A stretch of DNA of 64,000 nucleotides. Origin: Cervus elaphus. Its lineage: Eukaryota; Chordata; Mammalia; Artiodactyla; Cervidae. The position numbers were made by a program, and so were the translations under genes. Every line of letters starts with the position of its first letter. Position 1 is the stretch's first letter. The stretch is from the NCBI RefSeq assembly GCF_910594005.1, contig NC_057815.1:62200052-62264051 (forward strand), given 5' to 3'. Under the pieces are notes generated by a model. That model worked only from the letters and a program-made list of their open reading frames with translations, had not been told where the DNA came from and did no database searches. This document shows, piece by piece, positions 1 through 11,063 of the stretch.

Positions 1-218
1 TCAACTTTATCTCAGAGAGAACAGGGAGTCATCATTTAAACTACTTAATATGATGTAAATAAAAAAGAGGCAGGCATCATAGCTAAAGAATATATTTGTC
101 AATGGATCAATATCTCTTTCTATTTTAGCATGATAGTATTATAAAAAGAATTGACAACTTGGATCTACCAGAATTTAAGCAAAATCTCTATATTTGAACT
201 TATTGCATTTATGTTTAT

Positions 219-449
219 ATTTGCATTGTGTTGGGACTTCCCTGGTGCCTCAGACAGTGAAGAATCTGCCTGCAATGCAAGAGACCCGGGTTTGATTCCT
301 GGGTGGGGAAGATTCCCTGGAGAAGGATATGGCAACCCACTCCAGTATTCTTGCCTGGAGAATCCCATGGACAGAGGATCCTGTCGGGCTACAGTCCATG
401 GGGTCACAAAGAGTCGGATATGACTGAGCGACTAACTCATTTGCATTGT
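219..449 (+). mobile_element. Bov-tA SINE with 11-bp target-site duplication
   Basis: A tRNA-like head (ACTTCCCTGGTGCCTCAGAC, A/B-box-like region near 240-300) is followed by the BovB-derived tail ending GACTGAGCGACTAACT. The 11-mer ATTTGCATTGT flanks it at 219-229 and 439-449. Paralogous sequence near 35335 and 48487 carries the same 11-mer region without the SINE, so this insertion is younger than the segmental duplication. The open frames crossing it are SINE shadows. Confidence 0.9.
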
Positions 450-828
450 ATAGCAACACATCACAATGAGGTATCAATAAATTTTTTGAGTGACTGAATA
501 GATTCCTGAACTAATGATTCAAATTTCATAAAACTTTAAGAACTATTGCACTCCACTCTAAGTATTTAAACATGTATTTAAATAATATTTTTTCAAAGTA
601 TAAAAGGAAGAAACAGAAGTATAAATTCTACTTCATAAGACAAGAGAAAACTTAAATCTAAAAAAAATTCCTCATCACAAAATAGATAAAAAGAATTTCA
701 AAAAGAAGGTAACAAATAAGGCAGCAGTCAAAATAGATATTTGGATTTAGAAATAAAGTTCAGTTGGTAAAACAGTACTACAAATTGGTGGCATTTTACA
801 TTGCATGCATTTTACATTGCATATAAAC

Positions 829-1039
829 CAAGTCACTTCAGTCATATCAACTCTGTGACCCTGTGAACTGTAGCCCACCAACTTCCTCTGTCCTTGGGAT
901 TCTCCATGTAGGAATACTGGAGTGGGTTGCCGTGCCCTTTCCTCCAAGAGATCTTTCTGACTCAGGGATCAAAACTGCATCTCAGGTCTCCTGCAGTGGC
1001 AGGCAGGTTCTTTACCACTAGTGCCACCTGGGAAGCCCT
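829..1039 (-). mobile_element. Bov-tA SINE, antisense
   Basis: Read on the minus strand, the tRNA-like head starts near 1039 (GGCTTCCCAGGTGGCACTAG) and the BovB-derived tail ends near 829. The paralogous segment near 35698-35730 reads straight through this point without a SINE, which makes it another post-duplication insertion. Confidence 0.87.
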
Positions 1040-1559
1040 TGATTATATGCAAATATTTATGCAATAAAACGTATATATATGAATCATAAGGAGAGTGCAA
1101 AGAAAATAATAAACTGAAAAAGCACAGAATTTTTGGAAACAAAATTTATACTAGATAAACAAAAGTTACACTAATATACTAAAAACATACCCACAAATTA
1201 AGGAAGAAATATTACAAAATACAAAATAGGAATCCAAACTAGTATTGAGTTGGCCAAAGAATTCATTTGGTTTTAAGTAAAAATAAAAGACACATTTTTC
1301 ATTTTCATCCAGAACTGTATCGAATAATATATTCACTACCTGAACAAACATTTTGGCCAACTCAATAAATAGTGGACCAAGATCACCTTCATGAAACAAC
1401 AGATGAGATATTTTACAGCAGCAGTTTAACCTCATTGTATCCAGTTGCTTAGTTTCTCTGTTTCATATTGCTACCCACAAGCAAAATAAAAGAATAAATT
1501 GAAATGATCTTGTTCACTTTATTAGTACATGGTAGAAAATTTAAAGGTGGCCACTGAGT

Positions 1560-1770
1560 TAGTGTGTTAGTTGCTCAGTTGTGTCTGACTCTTTGTGACC
1601 CCACGGGCCTTAGCTGGACAGGCTCCTCTGTCCATGGGATTCTCCAGGCAAGAGTACTGGAGTGGGTTGCCATGCCCTTCTCCAGGGGATCTTCCTGACC
1701 CAGAAATCAAACCTGGGTCTCCTGCATTGCAAGCAGGTTCTTTACTGTCTGAGCCACCAGGGAAGTCCCC
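1560..1770 (-). mobile_element. Bov-tA SINE, antisense
   Basis: It begins on the minus strand with GACTTCCCTGGTGGCTCAGA near 1768 and ends with the TGAGCAACTAACACAC-type tail near 1560. The 10-mer TTAAAGGTGG occurs at 1541-1550 and again at 1785-1794, which is a plausible though slightly offset target-site duplication. Confidence 0.88.
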
Positions 1771-1842
1771 ATACAATGCAAATATTAAAGGTGGGAAACT
1801 CACTCAATGCAATCATAACATTAATTGAACCTCATTGCTATT

Positions 1843-1978
1843 TGGAGAAGGAAATGGCAGCCCACTCCAGGGATCTTGCCTGGAGAATCCTGTGGACAGA
1901 GGAGCCTGGTGGGCTGCTGTCCGTAGGGTCGCACAGAGTCGGACAAGACTGAAGCGACTTAGCAGCAGCAGCAGCAGC
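1843..1978 (+). mobile_element. Bov-A2-type SINE monomer with (AGC)n tail
   Basis: It starts GGAGAAGGAAATGGCAGCCC, contains GAGCCTGGTGGGCTGCTGTC, and ends in the GACTTAGCAGCAGCAGCAGC tail typical of the Bov-A2 class. There is no tRNA head. Confidence 0.9.
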
Positions 1979-1979
1979 A

Positions 1980-4060
1980 TTCCTATTTAGCAACTCTGAT
2001 TTTGACTGAAACTAATAATCTCGAAGCTTAACAAAGGCCTTGCAATTAGCATTTTTGACAAAGAATCATATGAGTTTATAAGAATGCATTTCCTTACATA
2101 CCAAAATTGTTATCAGATTTATTTCTTGTCAGGTTTGTAAATTTGCTCCTAATGTTTGTATGCAATTATACTTTCCACATTTCTTTGAAAATTAATTGTC
2201 ATTAACGATCAAAACTGTAACAATTCCTATATATATACATATATAAATATACACATGCAGTTACACATATATTTTCACACATTATAACTGATTATTATGG
2301 AATAGACTAGACTGTGAAATGTATTATTGATATCTATTTGACTTGTGTATACAGATTTTAATAGTTGTTGAAAAAATAGTATTGTGACTCATTTCTTCCT
2401 CTCAATATATTTGCATAGTCAACTCTTTTCCTTTAATTGGAGAATTGCTTTACAATATTGTGAATAGTCAACCCTTAACTATATATGTCCACGCAAAAGA
2501 AGTAAGTAGGGAAATCTTAGATACCCACAAATCTAGAATAGTAAACATAACTGAGTTCACTTCTGCTCTACTCCTAAGGATATAGCTCCTAATATGAGCT
2601 AAATATCTATTTTGTCATTCATATTTCCTTTTGATAGTTCTAGTATTGATTACTGAAACTGGATTTATTGTTACATGAGAAGTATAGGTCCCATTTGCAA
2701 AAACACTCAGTTAAAGATCCCATCTTACACCAAATATTATAGTACTGACCATAATTATGTTAGGTTTTTTTCCAAAACAAATTTAAAATGATTGCAATAC
2801 ATTCTAGCTTAATTTTTCTACAAGGAAAATGGGCTCATACTATTCTGTAGGAGACAAGTGTATTGAAGTTTTTACATCAACACAAGAACATAGCTACTTA
2901 TTTATAAGTAAAATTATTGTCACCTGTTGACTATTCCCATTTCTAAACTCCGTAGAAAATGTTTGCTTCCTCACTAGTCAGTCCTCAATTTTACATCCCA
3001 TGTTCTTTTTCGAACATAAAGTTTATTCTTCCAAGTAGGTTTCCCTATCTAAAATGGATAAAATGCAGTCACAAATATGTATGTCTAGAAATAAAGTAAG
3101 TGAACGAGATTCTTTTCTGGGGAGCAATGGGAGATAGGTGAATGGCAAGTGTTGTGATCATGCTCAAGAACTATTCTCCTGCTGTAGCCCCATTGCTCTG
3201 GTCATGAGGGTGATTCTGGCTTGATATTTACCACTACAGATTTGGATTCCTATTTACTTTGAAAAATAGCTACATATTCATAATAATCATGGAAAATTAC
3301 ACTATATTGCAATCTGTGAATTGGAGAAATAAACATTTTTCCATTTAAATCCAATCTTTATTTCTGCCTTCTAATAGGTAGATGGAATCAAACCTTCAGT
3401 CATGTGAAGTTAATAATCAATTAATGTACATCCAAAAATTATCTCCATATGTATTCTGCCTACATATTAAACAAAAACCCTGTTTCTATTCCTGTTTTTG
3501 CATGTACTTTAATACCTTAGTTTCTGAAGCAAAACAGTGAGCTGAATACAATCTGGTCCAGGTGTTCAGGATATTAGTAAAAAAAAAAAAAAGTCATGAT
3601 TCTACACTATATGTACTTTCACAGCCCTTGGCTGCTAAATCTCTTGATATTTGTACCTTTGAACTAAATATATTTTAAAATGCATTATGTATCCCAATGG
3701 AATATTGTAAAGCACTTGTGACACAGGTGCTGACATTGGATTTAAGCTAACACCTATTGGAGAAGGAAAAGAAGTGAAAGCTCTCCATTCTTAGTGTTTA
3801 TAAAGTGACACACAAATTAGAGAATAAATTTATCTGTATGTATTTATATCTATGTGCTGGCATATGAGCCTTATATATGGGGGAGTGAGAAAGAACACAA
3901 CTTAGCTTTAATGAATATTATATACTTTAATATTTATTGAAGTGCTTTTTTCTTTCCTTGTAAGGATGTGTAGGACAGAAGTTAAATGCACTAATGATGT
4001 TTTGGAAGCTTTTATTGACACTCATTCACATTCAAATTATATACCATACAGGCAACTTCT
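1980..4060. repeat. Non-coding segmental duplicon, copy 1
   Basis: This AT-rich sequence has no convincing gene. It is recognisably similar to 24530-26500, to 26880-27480 and to 49240-51010. Shared landmarks include the TTTCTTGTCAGGTTTGTAAA-like stretch near 2125 (compare 24690 and 49325), GGTAGATGGAATCAAAC near 3378 (25911), and the CAGGTGTTCAGGATATTAG region near 3562 (27122, 50620). This is the spacer that lies 3' of the OR56B genes and was copied with them. A short poly-A run sits near 3580. Confidence 0.75.
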
Positions 4061-4061
4061 G

Positions 4062-4200
4062 ATATATTTCTTTTTTATTTTTTTTAACATCAAAAACATT
4101 TTGTATTGGGGTATATCTGATTAACAATGTGGTGGTAGTTTTAGGTGGACAGTGAAGGAACTCAATTATACAAATATACCTATATTCATTCTCCCCTCAT
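4062..4200 (-). mobile_element. L1 3'-end fragment, antisense
   Basis: It reads as an antisense L1 3' UTR: T-rich start, then TTGTATTGGGGTATATCTGA and a region matching other L1 3' ends in this window (28930, 53960). It is heavily diverged. Confidence 0.6.
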
Positions 4201-4434
4201 TTCTTAATATGCATTTTCTATATATGTTTAGACAATATTTGGATAAAACAATATTGAAATACAAAGTCATATTTTAATTGACAGAATATGATAATTAATT
4301 TAAATAATGATTATTCAGGAATTTTTTGATTAAATAAAGGTGCATCATATATATTTACATGATTTAATTAACAATTTAATTGTGTGTATATATAGAGAGA
4401 GAAATAGAAAAATTTTAACACAGAGTTTGTTACA

Positions 4435-5270
4435 CTTTATCTTTTTTTATTGAAGTGGAATACACAAACCATAAAATAACCATTTAAACCTCTGAAATGT
4501 AATATTAAGTGCCTTTTAGTACTTTTAAAATGTTGTGCAACCATCAACAATATCTGATTTCAGGACATTTCAGTTGCATAAAAAGAAAACTCTATAACCA
4601 TTAATCAGTCATTACCTATTGATCTATTCCTCTGATCCCTTCCATCATCTAGTATGTTTTTTGATCCAGTGGATTATCTATTCCAGTAATTTATTTGATG
4701 CAATTGAAATCATATTGCAGTAGCCTTTAGTGTCTGCTTTTTTAAAAATTAGCATAGTGTTTTCAAAGTTCATCTGTGAAAGGGCATACATCTGTACTTC
4801 ATTCTTTCATGAATGAATAATAATCCTCACTATGGGTATGCTTTACTTTGTTTATCCATTAAACATATGATGAATATTTGAATTTTTTCCAATTTTTCAC
4901 TAATAATGATGCTATGAACATTTGTGTGTAAATTTTGTTGCTACTCTTGTATTAAGTTATTCTGCTTATATAGTTAGGAGTTGAACTTCTGTCATATGGT
5001 AATCGTGTTTCAAACTTTGTGTAATTGTCTAAGTTTCTCACAGCTCAATGTGACTTTTACATACCCTCCAGTATATATAAGAAGTCTAATGTTTCCAGAA
5101 AATTGCCAACCTCTGCTAAATTAAAAAAATACAGCCATTTTATTGTATACAGTGGTATCTTGTGGTTTTGATTTGAATTCAGTGATGCTCAGCATCTTTT
5201 TGTATGTTTGTTGGACGTTGCACATCTTTATAGAAACGTCTATTGGAGTCCGTTTTCCATTTAAAGAATA
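4435..5270 (-). mobile_element. Old L1 3' portion, antisense (duplicon landmark)
   Basis: It starts with the TTTTTTATTGAAGTGGAATA motif of mammalian L1 3' ends in antisense. It continues through an antisense ORF2 C-terminus (GATGCTCAGCATCTTTTTGT near 5180). The same insertion in the same relative position occurs near 28595 and near 51790. It was therefore present before the segment was duplicated. Confidence 0.72.
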
Positions 5271-5420
5271 GAAGACACATTAGAAAGCAAAGATGCAAAT
5301 ATCTAGAGTAAGTTGTACTCTATTAGTAATTGCATGAAATGTACATGGGCTAGACACTCTCATTAAAAAGAAAAGATTGTCATATATCTATTCTAATCAC
5401 CACTATACAACATTGTTCAG
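5270..5420 (+). mobile_element. Inverted sense-strand L1 fragment
   Basis: The stretch TCTATTAGTAATTGCATGAA followed by ATGTACATGGGCTAGACACT resembles the sense strand of the L1 ORF2 endonuclease region. It abuts the antisense L1 3' end. Opposed L1 pieces like this are usual for twin-primed insertions. The same pair appears near 30890-30970. Confidence 0.5.
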
Positions 5421-5729
5421 AATTTCTAGCCAGGGCAGCGAGATACAAAAATGAACTGTATATTCCATTTGTCTCACCCTGGCTTCCTTGATTCAATCTG
5501 CATAATTGTGCTATTGTTCATTTTTTTTCTTTTGGATGAAGGACTCTTTCTTGACAAACATGATAAAGTATTAGATTCACCCCCTTTTTTGAAATTTCAC
5601 TAATTGCCTGTGATTCCTTATATTAATAAAAAACTGTTAGTATTACGTAGTTCTTCTGTCATCTGCAGTCCTTGAGAATGTAATGAACACAGATGTAGGA
5701 AAATTTCAAAGGTGAGCATCCTCTCCTAG

Positions 5730-6770
5730 TTAGTTGCCTTTGAAGTCCAGTTTAAGAACTTTATACAAGCCCTGTCTGAGCTCCTTGTTCTTGAGTGCAT
5801 AGACCATGGGATTGAGGGCAGGAGGAATAACATTATGGAGTACATTGAGTAGAACTGGGATGAGGGGAATTGTCATTGCTGCACTGTGGGTGATAGAAAT
5901 GACAATAATGACTGTGTAGAAGAAAAGAATTAGGATGAGGTGGGAAGTGCAAGTACTTAAGGCCTTGGATGCAGCTTCTGCTGAGTTCAGCTTCAATACA
6001 GATTGAAGTATCAAGGCGTATGATAAAATAATCAAACCCAAATCACTTCCCATGAGTGTCCAGGCCAGAAGTAGCTGGTAGATACTCTTGACTGTCTTAT
6101 CATCATCACAAGATAGGCTAGTGACTCCAAGATTCGAGCAAAGACAGTGCTCAATTTGGTTCTTTGAGCAGTACTGTCTCTGAGCTGCAAACACAGGAAT
6201 TGGGATAGTAGTCAGGCTATTTCTGAGTGCCATGAACACAGTTGCTTTGACCACAAAGGAGCCAGTAATTATCGATGGATAGCGTAGTGGTCGACAGATG
6301 GCTACATATCTATCTATAGCCATGCAAACAAAGATGCCTGATTCCATGGCCACAAAACAGTGTATAGTATACATCTGTACAAAGCACTGAGGGAAACTGA
6401 TGGCTTTTGCATTGAACCACAAGATCGCCAAAATCTTGGGCATGATGGTGGTAGCCAGACCCATGTCTACCACAGCCAGGATGCCCAGGAAATAATACAT
6501 AGACTGGTGCAGTGTTGCCTCCCTATTGATGACGATCAGGATAAGGATGTTGGCGCTGAGAGCTAAGAGGTAGAGCAGAGCCAGGGGCAGGGAGAGCCAG
6601 TGCTGCCAGCTGTGAATGCCTGGGAATCCCAAAAGAATGAACTCAGAGACCTGGAACTTTGAGCTGTTGGAGTTTCTGAGATCCTGGAACTTCACTAAGT
6701 AAAAAAGTAGAGAGTTACTTTTCTTAATAATTTCTCTGACAATATTTGAAAAGGAGTTATCCAGGTTCAT
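5730..6770 (-). CDS. OR56B1-like: Olfactory receptor, family 56 subfamily B-like (copy 1), normal start codon missing; probable pseudogene
   Basis: A class I odorant GPCR of olfactory neuron cilia. The receptor body starts at about 6689 (FQDLRNSNSSKFQVSEFI), with N-glycosylation site NSS, then seven membrane segments. The hallmarks are present: PMYYF-like motif (SMYYF), AVVDMG carrying the TM2 aspartate, MAIDRYVAIC after TM3, ECL2 cysteines in YCSKNQIEHCLCSN and LSCDD, KALSTC at TM6, and NPMVY at TM7. The family match is my recognition of human OR56B1/OR56B4. The ATG used by copy 2 (32224-32226) is absent: GTGAAG-TTC here against GAGAAGATGTTC there, a 3-base loss. The frame stays open upstream to ATG 6768-6770 (MNLDNSF), used here as the start, which adds about 27 residues. 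In copy 2 that region is upstream of a splice acceptor and ends in TAG. It may therefore be a pseudogene, or may be translated from unspliced RNA. The termination codon is at 5730-5732. Confidence 0.62.
   Translation of the reverse strand: MNLDNSFSNIVREIIKKSNSLLFYLVKFQDLRNSNSSKFQVSEFILLGFPGIHSWQHWLSLPLALLYLLALSANILILIVINREATLHQSMYYFLGILAVVDMGLATTIMPKILAILWFNAKAISFPQCFVQMYTIHCFVAMESGIFVCMAIDRYVAICRPLRYPSIITGSFVVKATVFMALRNSLTTIPIPVFAAQRQYCSKNQIEHCLCSNLGVTSLSCDDDKTVKSIYQLLLAWTLMGSDLGLIILSYALILQSVLKLNSAEAASKALSTCTSHLILILFFYTVIIVISITHSAAMTIPLIPVLLNVLHNVIPPALNPMVYALKNKELRQGLYKVLKLDFKGN
6695..6696 (-). other. Predicted splice acceptor of OR56B copy 1
   Basis: On the minus strand a pyrimidine-rich tract (CTCTCTACTTTTTTACTTAG) ends with AG at 6696-6695, just before the receptor body. 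It matches the acceptor position of copy 2. OR genes normally have a 5' non-coding exon spliced to an intronless coding exon. If it is used here, the spliced RNA has no ATG before TM2. Confidence 0.45.
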
Positions 6771-8440
6771 AAATATCAAAGATATTATAAAATCAAAGAA
6801 CATCAAAGGAGAATTCATTATCTTTATTATTCTCATTGTAGCACTAACATTTCTTGGACATTTGTAATGAAACAGGAACTGTGGTAACACATTCCTTATT
6901 GTCAACTTGGCTAATGATCAGAAAAATGATATAAAGGCAAGTCATATTTTTCCAGCTTCTCATAGCAGAGGAATAGAACTTTAAAGGAAATCAGGACCTT
7001 GTCATGATCTTCAGTCCTGCAAGTCGCGGAAGTTGGACAAGATGAAGGTCCTCTGAAATCAGTCTGTTTCTTGACTGACTTTGCTAATGGGCTCTCTTCT
7101 TTAGAGACTGAATATATAGCCTCAGAGTAGTGGACTTTATGCATGTAGTCATTTGAGGTAAAATATTAGTCTATATAATAAATTTTTTAAAAAATCTTCT
7201 TTTCAAGGATTTGAGAATTTATAAAGTACTCAAAAATGTCATTACTTTGAATTAAAATATATGAGTTCATGTAGCATATTTGTTTTATAGGAAGGAAAAT
7301 GATGTCTAAAATGTTAACAACCTGTGTAAAACCAAGCAACTATGAAGGAAAGAAAAATGACTTGGAAATCTCAGTATGTTTAAACCCAGTTGTCTCTTCT
7401 TTTGAATAACTTTTCCCTGTTCCAACATCTATTTGTTTCTTAGAGTACTGCAGACAATCACATTAAAACTATTAAAGCAGACATAAAAACAAATAAAAGA
7501 AACTAACCAAACCAGTGAGTTTGAGGTAAATATTTTTTCAGAAGTTCTGCTAAAATCAAGTAACTCTATATCTAATACCCTTCCTACATATGGTATTTAA
7601 TTAGTGTTTTATTTTAAAATTGAAACAACATTGTTACTATATGTTTATACAAGATGCATTAATTATTATTTACTTTCTTTTAATAATTTCATTAAAGATA
7701 TAATATAAATACAGGATATTTTTAAAATTTTGTTGGAAGTTATAGTTTAAACAGAGGAGGAGTGTTGATGTAAACTTTGTGGATATATTTAGCTTAACTC
7801 AGATAATGGCATTCTGTTCTATTCAAAACATAACAGATTCTGGAAATTGATGAAGATGATGGAACTATAAATTTTTAATTCTTAATGAAATACAGCAAAC
7901 AGTATTTTACAAAATATTCTAAATATCAAATTAAAAATATTTGAGTTTGAAATGAAGGGATAAATTTAATACATCTTTCTGAAACTCTCAAGATTCCATA
8001 GTAATCTAGAGAGATACTGTATAGGCAAATGTTACAGTGACTTCGATCTGAAATTTTAACACCCAAATCTGAACAGGAAAATGGTCTTAGGCATGATATA
8101 TGGGTTCTTAACAGTGAGATTGCTTCATCAATTTAGAGCAATGAAATAGCTTCCACTTTACTAAAATGAGCAATTAGAAAGCCTGTTTTTATTGTCTAAA
8201 GAAGGAAAAAGAGATATGTACTAAAGCCTAGATCATTAAGTTAGTATACATATCTCCTGAAGAAGCCAAGGCATGATGCATTTGCCATTTATATTACTGG
8301 TTTATTCTGAGAGACTGGCACTGAACAGGCACTCTATATATTAGTTATGTTAATAAATATTGAAGGACGGTTATACAGTTTACATATCCATGATTTTTTG
8401 TATTATTCATCAGGAGGTTAGAGCCAGTATATTGTATTTT
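6771..8440. repeat. 5' flank of OR56B copy 1, homologous to 32240-33190
   Basis: I see no independent gene. Alignable blocks with copy 2 include the flank near 6911-7140 against 32430-32690, and 7390-7500 against 32900-33000. Any promoter and 5' exon of the receptor should lie here, but I could not place a transcription start. The weak open frame at 6911-7144 is not conserved in copy 2. Confidence 0.5.
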
Positions 8441-8448
8441 AAATATGT

Positions 8449-11063
8449 AAAAGAACAAAGAAAACTACAGACCAATATCACTGATGAACATAGATGCAAA
8501 AATCCTTAACAAAATTCTAGCAAACAGAATCCAACAACATATTAAAAAAATCATACACCACGACCAAGTGGGCTTTATCCCAGGAATGCAAGGATTCTTT
8601 AATATCCGCAAATCAATCAATGTAATACACCACATTAACAAATTGAAAGATAAAAACCATATGATTATTTCAATAGATGCAGAGAAAGCCTTTGACAAAA
8701 TTCAACACTCATTTATGATTAAAACTCTCCAAAAAGCAGGAATAGAAGGAACATACCTCAACATAATAAAAGCTATATATGACAAACCCACAGCAAGCAT
8801 CACCCTCAATGGTGAAAAATTGAAAGCATTTCCCCTGAAATCAGGAACAAGACAAGGGTGCCCACTCTCACCACTGCTATTCAACATAGTGTTGGAAGTT
8901 TTGGCCACAGCAATCAGAGCAGAAAAAGAAGTAAAAGGAATCCAGATAGGAAAAGAAGAAGTGAAACTCTCACTGTTTGCAGATGACATGATCCTCTACA
9001 TAGAAAACCCTAAAGATTCTACCAGAAAATTACTAGAGCTAATCAATGAATATAGTAAAGTTGCAGGATATAAAATTAACACACAGAAATCCCTTGCATT
9101 CCTATATACTAACAATGAAAAAACAGAAAGAGAAATTAAGGAAACAATACCATTCACCATTGCAACAAAAAGAATAAAATACTTAGGAGTATATCTACCT
9201 AAAGAAACAAAAGACCTATACATAGAAAACTATAAAACACTGATGAAAGAAATCAAAGAGGACACAAACAGATGGAGAAACATACCGTGTTCATGGATTG
9301 GAAGAATCAATATTGTCAAAATGGCTATTCTACCCAAAGCAATCTATAGATTCAATGCAATCCCTATCAAGCTACCAACGGTATTTTTCACAGAACTAGA
9401 CCAAAGAATTTCACAATTTGTATGGAAATACAAAAAACCTCGAATAGCCAAAGTAATCCTGAGAAAGAAGAATGGAACTGGAGGAATCAACCTGCCTGAC
9501 TTCAGACTCTACTACAAAGCCACAGTCATCAAGACAGTATGGTACTGGCACAAAGACAGAAATATAGATCAATGGAACAGAATAGAAAGCCCAGAGATAA
9601 ATCCACGAACCTATGGACACCTTATCTTTGACAAAGGAGGCAAGGATATACAATGGAAAAAAGACAACCTCTTTAACAAGTGGTTCTGGGAAAACTGGTC
9701 AACCACTTGTAAAAGAATGAAACTAGAACACTTTCTAACACCATACACAAAAATAAACTCAAAATGGATTAAAGATCTAAATGTAAGACCAGAAACTATA
9801 AAACTCCTAGAGGAGAACATAGGCAAAACACTCTCCGACATAAATCACAGCAAGATCCTCTATGACCCACCTCCCAGAATATTGGAAATAAAAGCAAAAC
9901 TAAACAAATGGGACCTAATGAAACTTAAAAGCTTTTGCACTACAAAGGAAACTATAAGTAAGGTGAAAAGACAGCCCTCAGATTGGGAGAAAATAATAGC
10001 AAATGAAGAAACAGACAAAGGATTAATCTCAAAAATATACAAGCAACTCCTGCAGCTCAATTCCAGAAAAATAAATGACCCAATCAAAAAATGGGCCAAA
10101 GAACTAAACAGACATTTCTCCAAAGAAGACATACAGATGGCTAACAAACACATGAAAAGATGCTCAACATCACTCATTATCAGAGAAATGCAAATCAAAA
10201 CCACAATGAGGTACCATTACACGCCAGTCAGGATGGCTGCTATCCAAAAGTCTACAAGCAATAAATGCTGGAGAGGGTGTGGAGAAAAGGGAACCCTCTT
10301 ACACTGTTGGTGGGAATGCAAACTAGTACAGCCGCTATGGAGAACAGTGTGGAGATTTCTTAAAAAACTGGAAATAGAACTGCCATATGACCCAGCAATC
10401 CCACTTCTGGGCATACACACTGAGGAAACCAGATCTGAAAGAGACACGTGCACCCCAATGTTCATCGCAGCACTGTTTATAATAGCCAGGACATGGAAGC
10501 AACCTAGATGCCCATCAGCAGATGAATGGATAAGGAAGCTGTGGTACATATACACCATGGAATATTATTCAGCCGTTAAAAAGAATTCATTTGAACCAGT
10601 CCTAATGAGATGGATGAAACTGGAGCCCCTTATACAGAGTGAAGTAAGCCAGAAAGATAAAGAACATTACAGCATACTAACACATATATATGGAATTTAG
10701 AAAGATGGTAACGATAACCCTATATGCAAAACAGAAAAAGAGACACAGAAATACAGAACAGACTTTTGAACTCTGTGGGAGAATGTGAGGGTGGGATATT
10801 TCAAAAGAACAGCATGTATGCTATCTATGGTGAAACAGATCACCAGCCCAGGTGGGATGCATGAGACAAGTGCTCGGGCCTGGTGCACTGGGAAGACCCA
10901 GAGGAATCGGGTGGAGAGGGAGGTGGGAGGGGGAATCAGGATGGGGAATACGTGTAAATCTATGGCTGATTCATATCAATGTATGACAAAACCCACTGAA
11001 ATGTTGTGAAGTAATTAGCCTCCAACTAATAAAAAATTAAAAAAAAAAAAAAAAAAAGAACAA
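8449..11063 (+). mobile_element. Young 5'-truncated L1 (bovine type)
   Basis: It contains the 3' half of ORF2, a 3' UTR near 10700-11035 with GGGAATACGTGTAAATCTAT and CCTCCAACTAATAAAAA, and a poly-A tail near 11035-11057. The 10-mer AAAAGAACAA is found at 8449-8458 and 11054-11063 and fits a target-site duplication. The endonuclease and ORF1 are missing. The element is dead but little diverged. Confidence 0.92.
8484..10700 (+). pseudogene. L1 ORF2 remnant: reverse transcriptase and C-terminal domain
   Basis: A 738-codon open frame covers most of the L1 reverse transcriptase and the C-terminal region. ORF2p nicks target DNA and copies L1 RNA into the genome. The RT motifs are visible: ISIDAEKAFDKI, GTRQGCPLSPLLFNIVLEVL, and the catalytic FADD at residues 165-168 (nt 8976-8987). 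The C-terminal cysteine-rich motif CWRGCGEKGTLLHCWWEC lies near residue 595. The N-terminal endonuclease is absent because the insertion is 5'-truncated, so the frame has no promoter and cannot retrotranspose by itself. Its lack of stops over 2.2 kb means the insertion is recent. The long antisense frames inside it are shadows. Confidence 0.9.

Noticed and set aside
232..300. tRNA-like heads of the Bov-tA SINEs as tRNA genes
   Set aside because: They are decayed tRNA-derived SINE promoters joined to BovB tails, do not fold as a full cloverleaf that I can support, and recur in many copies.
1595..1952. Small frames with PGGSDSKEPACNAGDPGLI-like peptides
   Set aside because: These peptides appear wherever a Bov-tA or BovA SINE is translated. 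They are repeat sequence, not proteins.
8465..10888. Several minus-strand frames of 60-115 codons inside the L1
   Set aside because: Antisense shadows of an AT-biased L1 ORF2.
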